This document shows, one piece after another, positions 10,188 to 19,580 of a stretch of DNA of 61,612 bases (position 1 is its first letter; each line of letters begins with the position of its first letter). The DNA lies in the NCBI GenBank assembly GCA_030682175.1, contig JAUXOM010000084.1:1-61612 (forward strand), in the 5' to 3' direction. The position numbers were made by a program, and so were the translations under genes. This DNA is from Rhodocyclaceae bacterium. GTDB lineage: Bacteria > Pseudomonadota > Gammaproteobacteria > Burkholderiales > Rhodocyclaceae. The notes beneath the pieces were generated by a model. The model did not search any database, had not been told where the DNA came from, and saw nothing but the letters and a program-made list of their open reading frames with translations.

Positions 10188-10580
10188 GAATACCTCCGCG
10201 TCGGATGAACCTGTCAGACTGCGCAAGCAGGGGTGTCGCGCGCCTGACTCTAGTGCCCCGTCTCCAGCGCAAAAATTGCTCTGGCATTGGATCGTACCAT
10301 GTCGTCTATTGCATGCGCCGCAATGCGGCGGATCTGCCCAGGACAACCACGGCTTTCGGTGAAGACAACCGGCTTGCCGATCAGGCGCGGGGCACGGCTG
10401 AAACCAAAAGTCGGCGTGACCGAAGGGAATCCCCGTGGGACTGGTGGGACGAAGTGCCCCGCAGCGGGTATGAAATGCCCCGCAGCGGGTACGGCGTCGA
10501 TCGGCCCACCGCCAACGGAGGGACGGCGCTTAAACAAGGTTCGATGCTAAAGTGCGGGCTCTTTTTTAGCTGTTCTCCCC
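10188..10580. other. Divergent intergenic region upstream of ubiB
   Basis: This 393-base region separates the binding-protein gene from ubiB. Apart from the family D tandem hairpin (10443-10497) I see no gene, no clear RNA and no convincing promoter. Short reading frames here are shadows. Confidence 0.5.
10443..10497 (+). repeat. Family D repeat, copy D1, tandem hairpins
   Basis: Two tandem copies of a short palindromic unit, TGCCCCGCAGCGGGTA, joined by TGAAA, after GGTGGGACGAAG and ending in CGGCG. The same layout follows the short family A module at 43737-43801 and 53775-53841. In those copies the CCCCG...CGGGG arms are partly degenerate, so this is the best-kept copy. Confidence 0.75.
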
Positions 10581-12134
10581 GTGCGCCTTTTCCGTCTCGC
10601 CAAAATTGCCCGTGTCGGCCTCAGGTTCGGCCTTGACCGGCTGATTCTCGAACACGATCCCGAGGGCCGGCTGGCGTTGCCGCTCCGGCTGCTGGATGCG
10701 CTGTGCTTCTGGCGCACGATCACCGCGCCACGCGGGCAGCGCCTGCGCGAGGCGCTGGAGGCGCTGGGGCCGATCTTCGTCAAGTTCGGCCAGGTGCTAT
10801 CCACCCGGCGCGACCTGCTGCCCGCCGATCTGGCGGATGAACTGGCCCAGTTGCAGGACAACGTCCCGCCCTTCCCTTCCGACCAGGCCATTGCCGAAAT
10901 CGAGCGCAGCTTTGGCCGGCCGCTGGCGGAAATCTATGGCAGTTTCGAGCACACGCCGGTCGCTTCGGCCTCCGTCGCCCAAGTCCACTTTGCCACCCTG
11001 CCCGCGGAACATGGCGGGCACGCGGTCGCGGTCAAGGTGCTGCGGCCCGGCATCGCGCCGATCATTGCCCACGATCTGGCGCTGCTCGACACCTTTGCCG
11101 GCCTGCTCGAACGCTTCTGGTCGGATGGTCGGCGCCTCAAGCCGCGCGAGGTGGTGGCGGAATTTGCCAAGCACCTTCACGACGAGCTGGACCTCATGTG
11201 CGAGGCGGCCAACTGTTCGCAGTTGCGGCGCAACTTCACCGGCTCGAAACTGTTATTGATACCGGAAGTGCACTGGGATTTCTGCAGCCATACGGTGATG
11301 ACCATGGAGCGCATGCACGGCATCCCGATCAGCCAGATCGATCGCCTGCGCGAGGCCGGGGTCGATTTGCAGGCCTTGTCGCGCGCCGGGGTCGAGATCT
11401 TTTTCACCCAGGTCTTTCGCGACGGCATCTTCCATGCGGACATGCATCCGGGCAACATCCTGGTATCCACCGACCCGGCGAGTTTCGGCAGTTATATCGC
11501 GCTGGATTTCGGCATCGTCGGCACGCTCACCGAAACCGACAAGAATTACATGGCGATCAACTTTCTCGCCTTCTTCCAACGCGACTACAAACGCGTCGCC
11601 GAGTCGCACATCGAATCCGGCTGGGCCCCGCGCGCGACGCGCATCGATGAGCTCGAAGCCGCGGTGCGCACGGTCTGCGAGCCGATTTTCGACCGGCCGC
11701 TCAAGGAAATCTCCTTCGGCAAGGTACTGTTGCGCCTGTTCCAGACCTCGCGCCGCTTCAATGTTGAAATCCAGCCGCAGCTCGTCCTGCTGCAGAAAAC
11801 CCTGCTCAACATCGAGGGGCTGGGCCGCCAGCTCGATCCCGACCTCGACCTGTGGCAAACCGCCAAGCCGTTTCTCGAACGCTGGATGAGTGAAAAAGTC
11901 GGGCCGCGCGGCTTCATCAAACAGATGAAACGCGAGGGCCAGCAGTGGGCGACCCTGCTACCGCAACTGCCGCGTCTGGCGCACCAGGCGCTGACCCTGG
12001 TAACGCAACAGGACAGCGCCGCCACCGAGCTTGCCCGCCTGCGCGAGGAAACCGCCACCAGCCGCCGCCACGCCCGGCTGGCACTGGCACTGGCCGCCGC
12101 GGCGCTGCTACTGGCGGCGACACTGTACTTCTAA
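10581..12134 (+). CDS. ubiB: Ubiquinone biosynthesis protein kinase-like UbiB
   Basis: ABC1/ADCK/UbiB-family atypical kinase with ATPase activity, needed for ubiquinone synthesis and attached to the inner membrane. The 517-residue product has the KxGQ motif (KFGQ, residues 68-71), the Ala-rich nucleotide loop SASVAQVH, the catalytic HADMHPGN (from about residue 285) and the metal-binding LDFG (near 308). A C-terminal hydrophobic helix probably anchors it. The start is GTG, giving [14 protein letters not shown], typical for the family. Its last four bases overlap the convergent cysteine desulfurase gene. Confidence 0.95.
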   Translation: MRLFRLAKIARVGLRFGLDRLILEHDPEGRLALPLRLLDALCFWRTITAPRGQRLREALEALGPIFVKFGQVLSTRRDLLPADLADELAQLQDNVPPFPSDQAIAEIERSFGRPLAEIYGSFEHTPVASASVAQVHFATLPAEHGGHAVAVKVLRPGIAPIIAHDLALLDTFAGLLERFWSDGRRLKPREVVAEFAKHLHDELDLMCEAANCSQLRRNFTGSKLLLIPEVHWDFCSHTVMTMERMHGIPISQIDRLREAGVDLQALSRAGVEIFFTQVFRDGIFHADMHPGNILVSTDPASFGSYIALDFGIVGTLTETDKNYMAINFLAFFQRDYKRVAESHIESGWAPRATRIDELEAAVRTVCEPIFDRPLKEISFGKVLLRLFQTSRRFNVEIQPQLVLLQKTLLNIEGLGRQLDPDLDLWQTAKPFLERWMSEKVGPRGFIKQMKREGQQWATLLPQLPRLAHQALTLVTQQDSAATELARLREETATSRRHARLALALAAAALLLAATLYF

Positions 12135-13297
12135 GTCCCTCCGGCCGCGTTGCCGCCGGGCCCGCCTGCAGCAACGCGGCACGCAGCGACCAGTGCAGCA
12201 GCAGCGGTCTCGATGTGTTCCGCCGTGGTATCGCACCCCACCGAAAGCCGCACCGCCCCGCGCGCCCGCGCCGCGCCGCAGCCCATCGCCGCCAATACGC
12301 CGCTGACCGCGTCACCGTGCGAGTGACAGGCCGAACCGACCGAGGCAGAAACCTTGTCGCTGCAGACCGCCAGCAAGTCGCGGCCGGAAACTCCGGGGAA
12401 GGACACATGTAGCGTGTTGGGCAGGCGGCTGTCCGGATGGCCATTGAGTTGCAAGCCGGGGATGTTTGCCGTCAGACGACGCTGCAACACATCGCGCATC
12501 GCGGCCAGATGTACCGCGACTTGCGGCAGGCGCTCACGCGCCAGCCGCGCCGTCGCGCCAGCGCCGACTATCAGAGCCACGTTCTCGGTGCCGGGCCGCA
12601 GGCCGTGCTCCTGCCCGGCGCCAAACAGGATCGGCTGGAGCGGAGTGTCGCGTCTGACGTAAAGTGCGCCGATACCCTTGGGGCCGTAAAACTTGTGGAA
12701 GGCGAGCGTCAGCAGATCGACGCCCAGGGCAGTGACATCGAGCGGCAACTTGCCCGCCGCCTGTGCGGCGTCGGTGTGCATCAGGCTGCGGTTGGCGCGC
12801 GCCAGCGCGGCAATCTCCGCGATGGGTTGCAGCGTGCCGACCTCGTTGTTGGCGAGCATCACCGATACCAGCGCCGTATCTGGGCGCAGCGCAGCGGCCA
12901 CAGCGGCCACGGCAACGCGACCGGTGCCATCGACCGGCACGATCGACACGTCCCAGCCGAGTTCGCGCAGATGCAGCGCCGGCTGCATCACCGCCGGATG
13001 CTCGACAGCACTGACGACAACATGGCGCTTCCCGGGCAGTGCGCGCGCCACGCCCAGCATAGCCAGGTTGTTCGCCTCGGTGGCGTTGCCGGTGAAAACG
13101 ATTTCCTCCGCCTGCGCGCCGACCAGGGTGGCAACTTCGGCGCGTGCCTGCAGGACGGCCTGCGCCGCTCGCCGGCCATATACATGGGACGAGGACGGGT
13201 TGCCGAAATCCTCCTCCAGCCAATGCCGGATCACCACAGCCACTTCCGGGGCAACGGGTGTCGTCGCGTTGTAGTCGAGATAGATCGGCAGGCTCAT
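12131..13297 (-). CDS. Cysteine desulfurase, NifS/IscS class
   Basis: PLP enzyme that releases sulfur from cysteine as a protein persulfide plus alanine. Visible features in the 388-residue protein: the YLDYNATTP start, the PLP-binding lysine K202 in [17 protein letters not shown], and the catalytic C324 in [10 protein letters not shown]. It is translationally coupled to the trans-sulfuration enzyme upstream (ATGA overlap at 13294-13297). No iscU, iscA or other Fe-S scaffold gene is adjacent, so a role in sulfur mobilisation with its partner is more likely than being the housekeeping IscS. The Gly/Ala-rich C-terminus overlaps the end of ubiB. Confidence 0.9.
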   Translation of the reverse strand: MSLPIYLDYNATTPVAPEVAVVIRHWLEEDFGNPSSSHVYGRRAAQAVLQARAEVATLVGAQAEEIVFTGNATEANNLAMLGVARALPGKRHVVVSAVEHPAVMQPALHLRELGWDVSIVPVDGTGRVAVAAVAAALRPDTALVSVMLANNEVGTLQPIAEIAALARANRSLMHTDAAQAAGKLPLDVTALGVDLLTLAFHKFYGPKGIGALYVRRDTPLQPILFGAGQEHGLRPGTENVALIVGAGATARLARERLPQVAVHLAAMRDVLQRRLTANIPGLQLNGHPDSRLPNTLHVSFPGVSGRDLLAVCSDKVSASVGSACHSHGDAVSGVLAAMGCGAARARGAVRLSVGCDTTAEHIETAAAALVAACRVAAGGPGGNAAGGT

Positions 13298-14463
13298 GCC
13301 AACGCCTGGTCCAAGTCGGCGATCAGGTCGGCCGCGTCTTCGAGGCCGATCGACAGCCGCAGCATCGCGTTGGATATGCCGCGCCGCGCGCGTTCCTCCG
13401 GCGTCAGGCCGTGGTGCGTCGTGGTACAGGGCTGGGTGACCAGACTCTCGACGCCACCGAGGCTGGGTGCCAATGCGAATAGCTGCAGCCGGTCGGCAAC
13501 ACGCGTGGCATCTTCGCCACTACCCTTCACCTCGATGGTCAGCATGCCGCCGAAGCCGCGCATTTGTTTCTTTGCCAGCGCATGGCCGGGGAAGTCCGGC
13601 AGGCCTGGGTAGAGCACGCGGGCGATCCGCGGATGCCGCACCATCGCTTCGGCCACCGCCAGCGCCGTGGTGTTCTGCTGGCGCACGCGCACCGGCAGCG
13701 TGCGGATGCTGCGCGCAAGCAGTGCGGCGATTTCCGGCGCGATGGTCGTGCCAAAATTCTTGCGCCAGTTCCACACCGGCGCGAGCAGTTCCGCCGCGCC
13801 CATCAGCGCGCCGGCGGTGAGGTCCGAATGGCCGCCGAGATATTTGGTGCAGGAATGCACGACGAAATCCGCACCCAGCGCCAGCGGCAACTGGTTCACC
13901 GGCGAGGCGAAGGTATTGTCGACCGCGACACGCGCGCCGTGGGCGTGGGCCAGCTTGGCGATGGCGTGGATGTCAAGGATTTCCAGCGTCGGGTTGGTCG
14001 GCGTTTCGAAAAATACGAGTTCCGCACCCGCGGAGAGAATCGCGTCGAGACGGCCCATGTCGTCACCGAGCAGCAGGTGCGTCGGGATACCGAGCAGCGG
14101 CAACTGGCTGGCCAGCAGCTCCAGCGTGCCGCCGTAGGCATCACCCAGACAAACGATGCCCTTGCGCCCATGAGTGAGGAACAGCGCGGCTTCGGCCGCC
14201 ATGCCCGAGCAAAAAGCCCAGGCGGCCTCGGCGCCTTCGAGCGCGGCGAGCTTTTGTTCGAGACTGGCGATGGTCGGGTTGAGGCCATAGCGCGTGTATA
14301 GGCTGCCGGCCTTGCGGCCCTCCACGACGTCGAGCAGGTCGGCGGTAGTAGGGAACTTGAACGTCGTGGTGGTATAGATCGGCGTGTGCGGCGAGCCTTG
14401 CGCGTCGTCGAGTTCGCCGGCGTGTACGCAGCGGGTGGATAGTCCTTCGGCTGACTTGGTCAT
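13294..14463 (-). CDS. Trans-sulfuration family PLP enzyme (cystathionine gamma-lyase/synthase-like)
   Basis: Cys/Met metabolism enzyme of 389 residues. PLP lysine K207 lies in HSCTKYLGGHSD, and YTRYGLNPT, FCSGMAA and ESLVTQPCTTTH are family motifs. Members make or break cystathionine, or act on O-acyl-homoserine; the sequence alone does not decide which. ATG at 14463 follows TGGAGGT at good spacing. The gene is coupled by a 4-base overlap to a cysteine desulfurase. This suggests a unit that makes cysteine by reverse trans-sulfuration and then mobilises its sulfur. Confidence 0.88.
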   Translation of the reverse strand: MTKSAEGLSTRCVHAGELDDAQGSPHTPIYTTTTFKFPTTADLLDVVEGRKAGSLYTRYGLNPTIASLEQKLAALEGAEAAWAFCSGMAAEAALFLTHGRKGIVCLGDAYGGTLELLASQLPLLGIPTHLLLGDDMGRLDAILSAGAELVFFETPTNPTLEILDIHAIAKLAHAHGARVAVDNTFASPVNQLPLALGADFVVHSCTKYLGGHSDLTAGALMGAAELLAPVWNWRKNFGTTIAPEIAALLARSIRTLPVRVRQQNTTALAVAEAMVRHPRIARVLYPGLPDFPGHALAKKQMRGFGGMLTIEVKGSGEDATRVADRLQLFALAPSLGGVESLVTQPCTTTHHGLTPEERARRGISNAMLRLSIGLEDAADLIADLDQALA

Positions 14464-14509
14464 GATGATTACCTCCAGGTTACGCGGCGGCAAGCTCAAG
14501 CGGTGGCAC

Positions 14510-15622
14510 TCAAGCGTTAGCCGGCTTGATGACGCCAATGAACTTCAAATAAACGAATGTGAAGATCGCCCCGGCCAGGGCAATGCTCAGATACGAAAAA
14601 CCGAGCAACAGCAAGGACCGATAGTAGTTGACGTGGATGTAGATGGCCAACACTTCGAGGCCGACCAGCACACACACCAGGCCCCACTGGGCCGGATAGA
14701 ACGCCGGCTTGGGAAACTGGTGGCGGAACCAGTCCTTGAAGGCAATGCCGCAAAACGCGATCCAGAACAGCGACAGGGCGAACAGAATCACGACCGAGGC
14801 AAAGGCAATCGAGGTGATGTCGATACCCAGCCACTGCTGGGTATATTCCGCGATCTTGTAGATCGAAATGGCGAACAAGCAGTTGATCGGAACAACGATG
14901 AAATGCGCCGGCTGCAACGGTTCGGCGGGGCCGGTTCCGCTCATAATCTGCGCAACGATCAGGTACATCCCCTTGATACCGTAGAAGAACAGACCGATGC
15001 TGATCGCGCACAGCGTCAGGATGCTTCCCGCCATCGCGACCTGCTGATCGGTGGCGGTCATCGTCACCCCGGCCCCGGCCAGAGCGATCATGCCCCACGC
15101 AAAGACATCAAGCAGCCAGTTGTAATTGAAGGTCACGCTCTTCCCGTCGCGGAACAGCCAGGTCTTGCCAACGGACACGGAAACATAGACGAGGACAGCG
15201 AACAGCAGGGCATAGGGGTAGATCCCGTAACCAAGCAGCGCTGGCACCTTTGCCGAAAAGCCCGGGAAGAAAAACGCCACCGGCCCGAGCAGGACATTGA
15301 CCGTCATGCCCAGCGCGACAATGGGGGAAAAGATCCCCACGTTCATGCCGGGATCGGCCAGGAAGGTTCTCATGTCATCCCCGGACCGCGACCATTGCAG
15401 AAACTCCAGGGACATCTTGGCGATCAGGAAGAAGTGCAGCAGGCTGCTGACCAGCATCACCCCGACCAGGAACAGGGCGGCCGGATCCAGTGCGCCCGCC
15501 AGATCGTCAATGCTGATCAGCTTCCCGCTCTTGGGAAAGGTGAACTGCATCAGGACGAAAGGCATCAGGGCCAGCCCGCCCGAAGCCAGGGCGGACTGGA
15601 AGCGCAACGGACTGAACTTCAT
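14510..15622 (-). CDS. Polytopic inner-membrane protein next to DsrE (possibly TsoY-like)
   Basis: A 370-residue integral membrane protein with about ten hydrophobic segments, starting MKFSPLRFQSALASGGLALM. The start is two bases after the DsrE stop codon, so both are one transcript. It resembles the TsoY-type membrane proteins found near sulfur/selenium genes and, more loosely, TehA/TDT-like transporters. I am not certain of the family. Position between a trans-sulfuration operon and a DsrE protein, and divergence from an ArsR-rhodanese regulator, imply a role in handling or moving a sulfur (or selenium) compound. Confidence 0.65.
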   Translation of the reverse strand: MKFSPLRFQSALASGGLALMPFVLMQFTFPKSGKLISIDDLAGALDPAALFLVGVMLVSSLLHFFLIAKMSLEFLQWSRSGDDMRTFLADPGMNVGIFSPIVALGMTVNVLLGPVAFFFPGFSAKVPALLGYGIYPYALLFAVLVYVSVSVGKTWLFRDGKSVTFNYNWLLDVFAWGMIALAGAGVTMTATDQQVAMAGSILTLCAISIGLFFYGIKGMYLIVAQIMSGTGPAEPLQPAHFIVVPINCLFAISIYKIAEYTQQWLGIDITSIAFASVVILFALSLFWIAFCGIAFKDWFRHQFPKPAFYPAQWGLVCVLVGLEVLAIYIHVNYYRSLLLLGFSYLSIALAGAIFTFVYLKFIGVIKPANA

Positions 15623-15624
15623 CG

Positions 15625-15975
15625 TCAGAACACCAGCACCTTGTCGGCCCACTCGGTCCATTCGGTCAGGATGTCCATGGTGCCGCGCGTGGCGCCCCCG
15701 ACCAGGCGATCCTCGGCCATGCCGCGCGCGTCCATGCAGGTGCCGCAAACCGAAACCTCGCCCTTGCGCCGGATCACCGCGCCGAGCATGTCGCCGATGT
15801 TGTAGTAGCCCTGCGGCACCTTCTGGCCGGCGGCGGCGCAGGCGGCGGCGTCGCCCATCAGGAACATGCGCACCTCTGCCTGGCCCTCGAGCAGCTTGCG
15901 CGCCAGCCGCAGGGCGTTGTAGCTGCGCTCCGTGCCGTAGGGCGCGTCGTTGAGGATGAAAAGATATTTCGCCAT
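15625..15975 (-). CDS. DsrE/YchN-family sulfur-relay protein
   Basis: A 116-residue cytoplasmic DsrE-like protein. These small alpha/beta proteins carry sulfur as persulfide on a cysteine and usually form oligomers. Two candidate cysteines lie in the CGTCMDARG motif (C77 and C80), a third at C46. A good AAGGAG sits eight bases before the ATG at 15975. It is the first gene of a two-gene unit with the membrane protein downstream, and its promoter region carries the palindrome at 15993-16018. Confidence 0.88.
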   Translation of the reverse strand: MAKYLFILNDAPYGTERSYNALRLARKLLEGQAEVRMFLMGDAAACAAAGQKVPQGYYNIGDMLGAVIRRKGEVSVCGTCMDARGMAEDRLVGGATRGTMDILTEWTEWADKVLVF

Positions 15976-15992
15976 TTCGCATTTCTCCTTCT

Positions 15993-16018
15993 AATGATCT
16001 AAAGATTGTTAGATTATT
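15993..16018. promoter_or_regulatory. Palindromic operator, likely ArsR-type
   Basis: Imperfect inverted repeat AATGATCTAA-AGATTG-TTAGATTATT (10-6-10, 9 of 10 positions complementary) in the divergent region between the DsrE gene and the ArsR-rhodanese gene. Size and AT-rich arms fit an ArsR/SmtB-family operator. Its position would let the regulator control both directions. The assignment to this regulator is inference from location. Confidence 0.75.
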
Positions 16019-16068
16019 CTGAAGGAGTCGACGCCCCGCTGTCAAGAAAGATTTCAAAGCCGGATAAC

Positions 16069-16731
16069 ATGCGCACCATGAACGACACGCGAAGAACGAA
16101 GGACCTGCTCTACGAACAGGTCGCCCGCATCGGCAAGGCGGCCTGCAGCCCGAAGCGACTGGAACTCATTGAGCTGCTCTGCCAGGGCGAAAAGACCGTG
16201 GACATGCTGGCGCGGGAAGCGTCCATCAGCATGAAGCTCGCCAGCGCGCATCTGCGCGAACTGCGTACCGCGCACCTGGTTGAGACGGAAAAACAGGGCA
16301 AACACGTCATTTATCGCATCGCCAACCGCGCGGTGGCGGATTTCTGGGTGGCAATCCGCTCGCTGGCCGAGGATCGGCTTGTCGAACTGCGCCTCGCGCT
16401 CGAACAAATGGCCAGCCATCCTGGAGAGATGGCGCCGCAGGACCGCAACAGCCTCGTCAAGCTGGCGAAGAAAGGCGAGGTGGTCGTGCTCGACGTGCGC
16501 CCCACCAACGAATACGCCGCCGCGCATCTGCCCTTTGCGCGCTCGATGCCGCTGGAAGAATTGAAAAACCGGCTTGCGGAACTGCCTGTCGGCAAGACCA
16601 TCGTCGCCTACTGTCGCGGCCCGTATTGCCTGATGGCGCGTGATGCCGTGGAACTCCTGCGCCAACAGGGTTTCGACGCCCTGCGCCTGCCCGAGGGCGT
16701 GGCCGAGTGGGGTATCGCGCCGGTACGGTGA
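16069..16731 (+). CDS. ArsR-family regulator fused to rhodanese
   Basis: About 220 residues in two parts. An N-terminal winged helix of ArsR/SmtB type (RLELIELLCQGEKTVDML, then SISMKLASAHLRELRTAHLV as recognition helix) is followed by a C-terminal rhodanese domain (VVLDVRPTNEYAAAHLPFA) with an active-site loop YCRGPYC. Such fusions are thought to sense persulfide or sulfur transfer through the rhodanese cysteine. No metal-binding CxC is seen in the HTH part. The start is placed at ATG 16069; ATG 16078 is also possible, and a TTG at 16006 would begin inside the operator. It is divergent from the DsrE/membrane-protein pair. Confidence 0.88.
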   Translation: MRTMNDTRRTKDLLYEQVARIGKAACSPKRLELIELLCQGEKTVDMLAREASISMKLASAHLRELRTAHLVETEKQGKHVIYRIANRAVADFWVAIRSLAEDRLVELRLALEQMASHPGEMAPQDRNSLVKLAKKGEVVVLDVRPTNEYAAAHLPFARSMPLEELKNRLAELPVGKTIVAYCRGPYCLMARDAVELLRQQGFDALRLPEGVAEWGIAPVR

Positions 16732-16748
16732 ATTCTGGGTCGCAACCC

Positions 16749-16772
16749 GCCGACCCGCCAGCGCCGACTTTT
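16749..16772 (-). repeat. Family A short module in intergenic space
   Basis: A copy of the short module, read on the minus strand, in the 102-base gap between the ArsR-rhodanese gene and the radical SAM gene. It stands just after the stop codons of two convergent genes. No other feature is visible in the gap. Confidence 0.65.
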
Positions 16773-16833
16773 ACGTAGCCGGTATCCAGAAGAAAACCAC
16801 GAGGCCGTGCGGGAAGGTAGGGAGTCGCTGGGC

Positions 16834-17733
16834 TTATAGCCCGCGCGCCCACGCCGGCCTGAGCTTGACGCTTTCCGGCGCGGCAATGGCGCTGTGCACC
16901 TGGGCGAGCAGGCGCGCCTTGTCCGCCCCCAGCGTGCCCTTGAGGATCAGCCAGTTCGAGGCGTGGTCGCTGCGAAAAACCGTGCGTTCCAGATCCAGCC
17001 CGGACAGGAAGCACTCCATCTCGACGAACAGCTCATGCTGGGAGAGCGGCTCCCAGCCAGGAAACCCGGCGCGCAGACGCTCTTCTCCCTGCGGGAAGCT
17101 GACCACCAGCGTCGCCAGATATTCAGGCTGCGTGGCGTTGGCGAGGCGTGCGGAATTTTCGGCATGTTGCCGCCACATTGCGCGACCACCCAGGCCGTTG
17201 AGGATCATCACCGAGCGGGTGATGCCGGCCTCGCCCAGTTTCAGCAAAGCGTCCACGGTCGACACGCAGGTTTCACCTTTATTCACCCGCGCCAGCACCT
17301 CGTCGTCGCCGGATTCGGCGCCCACATAGGCGATCTTCAGTCCGGCATCGGCCAGTTCCTTGAGTTCGGCGACCGATTTCTTGCGCAAATTGCGCGGCAG
17401 GCAATAGCTGGAAACGCGGCGCACGCCGGGCAGGTGTTCGCGGATGGCCGTCAGCACATTCAGCAGACGGCGTGTCGGCAGCACCAGCGCATCGCCATCG
17501 GCGAGAAATATCCGCCGGATCTCGGTCCCGTGACGCTCGCCGCAGCGGCGGATGCTGTCCAGCACCTCTGCTTCGTCGCGCGCCCGGAACTTCTTCTGCG
17601 GCGCGGTATACATCTCGCAGAAGCTGCAGTGGTTCCACGAGCAGCCGTCGGTGACGGGCAGGATCAGCGACTCGGCTTCGCTCGGCGGGCGAAACACCGG
17701 CTCGATGTAGCGGATTGGAAAATCTGGGTACAT
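16834..17733 (-). CDS. Radical SAM protein with CX4CX2C cluster motif
   Basis: About 299 residues from MYPDFPIRYIEP. The 4Fe-4S/SAM motif is of the variant CX4CX2C form (CSWNHCSFCEMY), followed by a SAM-binding region with DGDALVLP and a later VGAESGDDEVL strand. It belongs to the COG1032-like radical SAM group; the substrate is unknown. I see no B12-binding domain. The start at 17733 has no strong ribosome site; a TTG at 17778 is an alternative. It is divergent from the AmpG-like permease and not obviously part of an operon. Confidence 0.8.
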   Translation of the reverse strand: MYPDFPIRYIEPVFRPPSEAESLILPVTDGCSWNHCSFCEMYTAPQKKFRARDEAEVLDSIRRCGERHGTEIRRIFLADGDALVLPTRRLLNVLTAIREHLPGVRRVSSYCLPRNLRKKSVAELKELADAGLKIAYVGAESGDDEVLARVNKGETCVSTVDALLKLGEAGITRSVMILNGLGGRAMWRQHAENSARLANATQPEYLATLVVSFPQGEERLRAGFPGWEPLSQHELFVEMECFLSGLDLERTVFRSDHASNWLILKGTLGADKARLLAQVHSAIAAPESVKLRPAWARGL

Positions 17734-17839
17734 GGGAAAAGGCGGTTTTCGACAGTCGTCATTATGGATCAACCGCAAACCGCGGTGCTAGCATGAGCGG
17801 CGGCGCTCCAACAGGCAGCCTTGAAGCCTTGACCGAATC

Positions 17840-19333
17840 ATGAACTCCCCTCTTTCCTCCGCACACCGCATCGCCGCCGTCCTGTTTCTCGGATTCGCCT
17901 CTGGCTTACCGCTGGCGCTGACCGGTCAGGCCATGCAGGCCTGGCTAACGGTAGACGGCGTCGATATCGCCACCATCGGCTTTCTGGGCCTGGTGGGCAT
18001 CCCCTACACTTTCAAGTTCCTCTGGGCACCGCTGATGGACCGCTTCGAGCCGCCGTTCCTCGGGCGGCGGCGCGGCTGGCTGGTGCTGACACAGCTGGCG
18101 CTGGCGGCGATGCTGTACCTGATGTCCGGCCTGTCGCCCGCTACCGAACAACTGCCGTTCGCGGCCGCGGCGGTGCTGGTGGCGTTCCTGTCGGCATCGC
18201 AGGACGTGGTGGTGGATGCCTACCGTACCGATGTACTGGAAGCCCGCGAGCGCGGCCTGGGCGCATCGATGTCGGTGTTCGGTTATCGCATTGCCATGAT
18301 CCTGTCCGGCGGCATCAGCCTGATCTGGGCTGATCAGTGGGGCAGCTGGGGGCAGGTATATCAGGTCATGGCGGCGATCTTCGTGGTCGCCGCCGTTGTA
18401 TCGCTGCTGACCCTGCCGCGCGTCGACAGCGCGCTGAAACCGCTGGCGTCGGCGCCCAGCCGTGAGCTGATCGGCTTCTTCGCCATGCTGGCGGGGGTGC
18501 TGGCCGGCGCCTTCGGTGCACGCTGGCTGCTGATCGGTCTGGGGCTCGATCCCCAGGACGCGAACAAATGGATTCAGTTGCTGTTCATCATGGCCAGCAT
18601 CGCCGCCGCACTGCCGCTGGGCTATTGGGCGGCGCGCCGCGCCGGCTTCGAGACGCTGAACCGCTCGTTCGACAGTTTCATGCTGCAACCCGGCGCCATC
18701 GCCTTCCTGGTTTTGATCGTGCTGTACAAGCTGGGTGACGCCTTCGCCGGGGTGCTGACCACGCCGTTCCTGATCAAGGGCATGGCCTTCTCGCAGGCGG
18801 AAGTCGGCATCGTCAACAAGATCATCGGCATCTGGCTGACCATCTTCGGCGCCCTCGCCGCTGGCGCCATCATGCTGCGCATCAGCCTGTACAAGGCCCT
18901 GCTCATCTTCGGCATTCTGCAATTGCTGTCAAATTTCGGCTTTTACGTGCTTGCCGTGCTCGGCAAGGGCGCCTGGGGCGGCTTCACGCTGCAGCCGTTC
19001 GATCTCGGCTTTGTCGCCATCACCACGCCGGCGGACATCGACTCCTTGCTGATGACGGTGATCGCCTTCGAGAACATCTCCGGCGGCATGGGCACGGCGG
19101 CTTTCGTCGCGCTGTTGATGAGCTTGTGCAACCAGCGTTTCTCGGCGACGCATTACGCCCTGCTGTCGGCGCTCGCGGCGGTCGGCCGCATCTACGTCAG
19201 CCCGCTCTCCGGCGTGCTGTCTGAATCGATTGGCTGGCCGGCCTTCTTCCTGTTCTCGGTGGTGGCGGCAGTGCCGGGAATCTGGATGGTGTGGCGCATG
19301 CGCGCGGCGATCAGCGGTTTGAACGGGAATTAA
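17840..19333 (+). CDS. ampG: AmpG-like muropeptide permease (MFS)
   Basis: Inner-membrane importer for anhydromuropeptides in cell-wall recycling. The 497-residue protein has about 12-14 hydrophobic segments. Family features seen include FLGFASGLPLALTGQAMQAW at the N-terminus, the YTFKFLWAPLMDR motif and SASQDVVVDAYRTD. Length agrees with AmpG. The ATG at 17840 follows a weak ribosome site. It stands alone; family C copy C3 starts two bases after its stop codon. Confidence 0.9.
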   Translation: MNSPLSSAHRIAAVLFLGFASGLPLALTGQAMQAWLTVDGVDIATIGFLGLVGIPYTFKFLWAPLMDRFEPPFLGRRRGWLVLTQLALAAMLYLMSGLSPATEQLPFAAAAVLVAFLSASQDVVVDAYRTDVLEARERGLGASMSVFGYRIAMILSGGISLIWADQWGSWGQVYQVMAAIFVVAAVVSLLTLPRVDSALKPLASAPSRELIGFFAMLAGVLAGAFGARWLLIGLGLDPQDANKWIQLLFIMASIAAALPLGYWAARRAGFETLNRSFDSFMLQPGAIAFLVLIVLYKLGDAFAGVLTTPFLIKGMAFSQAEVGIVNKIIGIWLTIFGALAAGAIMLRISLYKALLIFGILQLLSNFGFYVLAVLGKGAWGGFTLQPFDLGFVAITTPADIDSLLMTVIAFENISGGMGTAAFVALLMSLCNQRFSATHYALLSALAAVGRIYVSPLSGVLSESIGWPAFFLFSVVAAVPGIWMVWRMRAAISGLNGN

Positions 19334-19335
19334 AC

Positions 19336-19490
19336 GCCCGCCCCCCTTCGCCCCCCTCGCGGGGGGTTCTCAACGGCTCGCTACGCTCGTCTGTTACGGG
19401 GAGCCCCATTCGTGCTTGGGAGCGGATTGCGGCTGGCGCCGCGTGCCGCCTCGCCTTGGGGCGGCCCGGCGGCGAGGCTACAGGAGTGTG
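19336..19490 (+). repeat. Family C repeat, copy C3, 3' of ampG
   Basis: A short family C copy: GCCCGCCC two bases after the ampG stop, hairpin CCCCCCTCGCGGGGGG, CTCGTCTGTTACGGGGAGCC, and the core hairpin at 19448-19478 with arms GCCTCGCC/GGCGAGGC. The central palindromes of C1 and C2 are missing. The rest of the gap to corC, about 90 bases, shows nothing I can name. Confidence 0.82.
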
Positions 19491-19580
19491 GTGCTAACGA
19501 TCATTGCGGCAGACAGCACCCCTGATGATGCAAGCTGTCATTCCGAGCCTGCGCCGGTATGACGGAGGGCGCGTTTCACG

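Noticed and set aside
12549-12569. Family A short module inside the cysteine desulfurase (IVGAGATA)
   Set aside because: Similar to the module, but the residues fit the natural family pattern at this position, so chance similarity in GC-rich DNA cannot be excluded.
14384-15805. 473-codon plus-strand frame opposite the membrane protein gene
   Set aside because: Gln/His/Asp-rich antisense shadow of the membrane protein and DsrE genes.
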